A stretch of DNA of 64,000 bases from Bacteroidota bacterium (GTDB lineage: Bacteria > Bacteroidota > Bacteroidia > Flavobacteriales > Flavobacteriaceae): NCBI GenBank assembly GCA_024279425.1, contig JAJRRO010000032.1, positions 1 to 64,000 of the forward strand, written 5' to 3'. Positions 63,316-64,000 of this stretch are shown piece by piece (position 1 is the first letter of the stretch; every line of letters begins with the position of its first letter). The notes below the pieces were generated by a model. That model was not told the DNA's origin and did no database searches. It was given only the letters and a program-made list of their open reading frames with translations. A program made the position numbers and the translations under genes.

Positions 63316-64000
63316 TCACTGGGGATTCCAAATTTCCCACGCTTTTTCAGCTTGTAACTCTAACATTTTAAGTCCGTTACAGATAGAAGCCCCTTGTATT
63401 TCACCTTCTTCTAGGAAAGCGGTTTTCGCTGGATTATAGATTAAATCAAAAAGTAAATGTCTATCGGTAATAAGTTGATATGGGATGTCGGGTTTATCCA
63501 TTATGTTAGGGAAAGTTCCTCGCGGAGTACAATTTACCAAAACAGTATAATCACTTAATATCGCCCTGTTCAAATCTGTATAACCGAATTGATTCTTTTC
63601 TGGATTTCTTGAAACATATTTAAAGTCTATACCCAACTCATCAAAAACAAAGGCCACGGCTTTGGAGGCTCCGCCAGTACCCAGAATCAAAGCTTTTTCA
63701 TGATACTTTTTAAGAAATGGCCTTATTGATTTTTTGAAACCGTAAATATCCGTATTGTAGCCCTTTAGGCCTTTTTCGGTGAATTTGATGGTATTTACGG
63801 CGCCTATTTTTTTGGCCTTGGCATTGAGTTCATCCAAATAAGGAATAACCACTTCCTTATAAGGGATGGTCACATTTAACCCTTTAAGGTTTTTATTCTG
63901 ACTTATAAGTTGCCGAAAATCATTGATTTTCGGCAAATCGAAATTTTCATAGGTGTTTCCATCCAAATTCAAGTCTTTGAATTTTTGCGCAAAATAGCCC
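63316..64000 (-). CDS. aroE: Shikimate dehydrogenase, 5' end beyond the window
   Basis: The frame runs out of the window at 64000 (its start lies outside). Visible are YENFDL, the catalytic region LKGLNVTIPYKEVVIPYLDE (Lys), VNTIKFTEKGLKGYNTDIYG, the NADP-binding ALILGTGGASKAVAFVFDEL and LVNCTPRGTFP, then FDLIYNPAKTAFL. It reduces 3-dehydroshikimate to shikimate in aromatic synthesis. About 20-25 N-terminal residues are missing; the TTG at 63972 is only an internal codon. Confidence 0.94.
   Translation of the reverse strand, partial: GYFAQKFKDLNLDGNTYENFDLPKINDFRQLISQNKNLKGLNVTIPYKEVVIPYLDELNAKAKKIGAVNTIKFTEKGLKGYNTDIYGFKKSIRPFLKKYHEKALILGTGGASKAVAFVFDELGIDFKYVSRNPEKNQFGYTDLNRAILSDYTVLVNCTPRGTFPNIMDKPDIPYQLITDRHLLFDLIYNPAKTAFLEEGEIQGASICNGLKMLELQAEKAWEIWNPQ

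Overview
The window looks like a chromosomal segment of a marine Flavobacteriaceae bacterium (Bacteroidota). The evidence is low GC, promoters of the Bacteroidetes type (TTG/TTTG, about 20 nt, then TAnnTTTG), few Shine-Dalgarno sites, flavobacterial families (DUF6048, DUF6452, CCC-motif membrane proteins, DUF349), a ZapA - 6S-like RNA - RNase Y locus and TonB-receptor remains. All functional names are judged from sequence alone; no database was searched.

Layout. 1-137: end of a 5S rRNA gene and its terminator. 0.28-19.1 kb: an extracytoplasmic oxidative carbohydrate locus. It holds a DUF1080/PA14 lipoprotein, an NHL-propeller protein fused to a cupredoxin, a TrhA-like membrane protein, ThuA, a LacI regulator with a clear operator, a PmoA-family lipoprotein, two Gfo/Idh/MocA oxidoreductases, mannonate dehydratase, and three 'planctomycete-style' cytochrome-associated proteins (PSD1, DUF1501, DUF2231-cytochrome-LRR). 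A small MITE-like element sits between the last two. 19.3-34.5 kb: an accessory region read almost wholly from the minus strand: an FAD oxidoreductase with a sodium:solute symporter and a decayed GH31 gene, a receiver-like protein without its phospho-acceptor Asp, transposase and regulator remnants, a GC-rich SnoaL-like gene, small HMA proteins (one dead), an HMA-AraC regulator and a six-gene mercury-resistance operon. Copies of one palindromic, attC-like repeat stand just 3' of each gene module here.

34.5-64 kb is mostly core: DUF4268 and ZIP transporter, rRNA methyltransferases, ornithine aminotransferase, CCC-motif proteins, a Smr protein, cysteine desulfurase, a TonB-receptor pseudogene, an M23 peptidase, a ZapB-like/ZapA/6S-like RNA/RNase Y block, nadA-nadB, a GH3 beta-glucosidase, a CBS protein, a 1021-aa PVC-type heme-binding protein, an alpha/beta hydrolase, a DUF349 protein with 189-bp tandem repeats, and aroE cut by the window end.

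How the parts work together (inference): the LacI operator overlaps the promoter of the pmoA-like/Gfo-Idh operon, and ThuA is co-transcribed with lacI, so a sugar signal probably induces oxidation of glycosides at a ring carbon, hydrolysis of the keto-glycoside by the DUF1080 protein, entry into hexuronate breakdown through UxuA, and electron transfer to cytochrome and copper domains. In the mer operon an ArsR repressor controls a propeller lipoprotein, MerTP, a MerP-like protein, a double TRASH/YHS-type cysteine protein and MerA. The most original signals are the attC-like repeat family that partitions the accessory region and the non-standard members of the mer operon.
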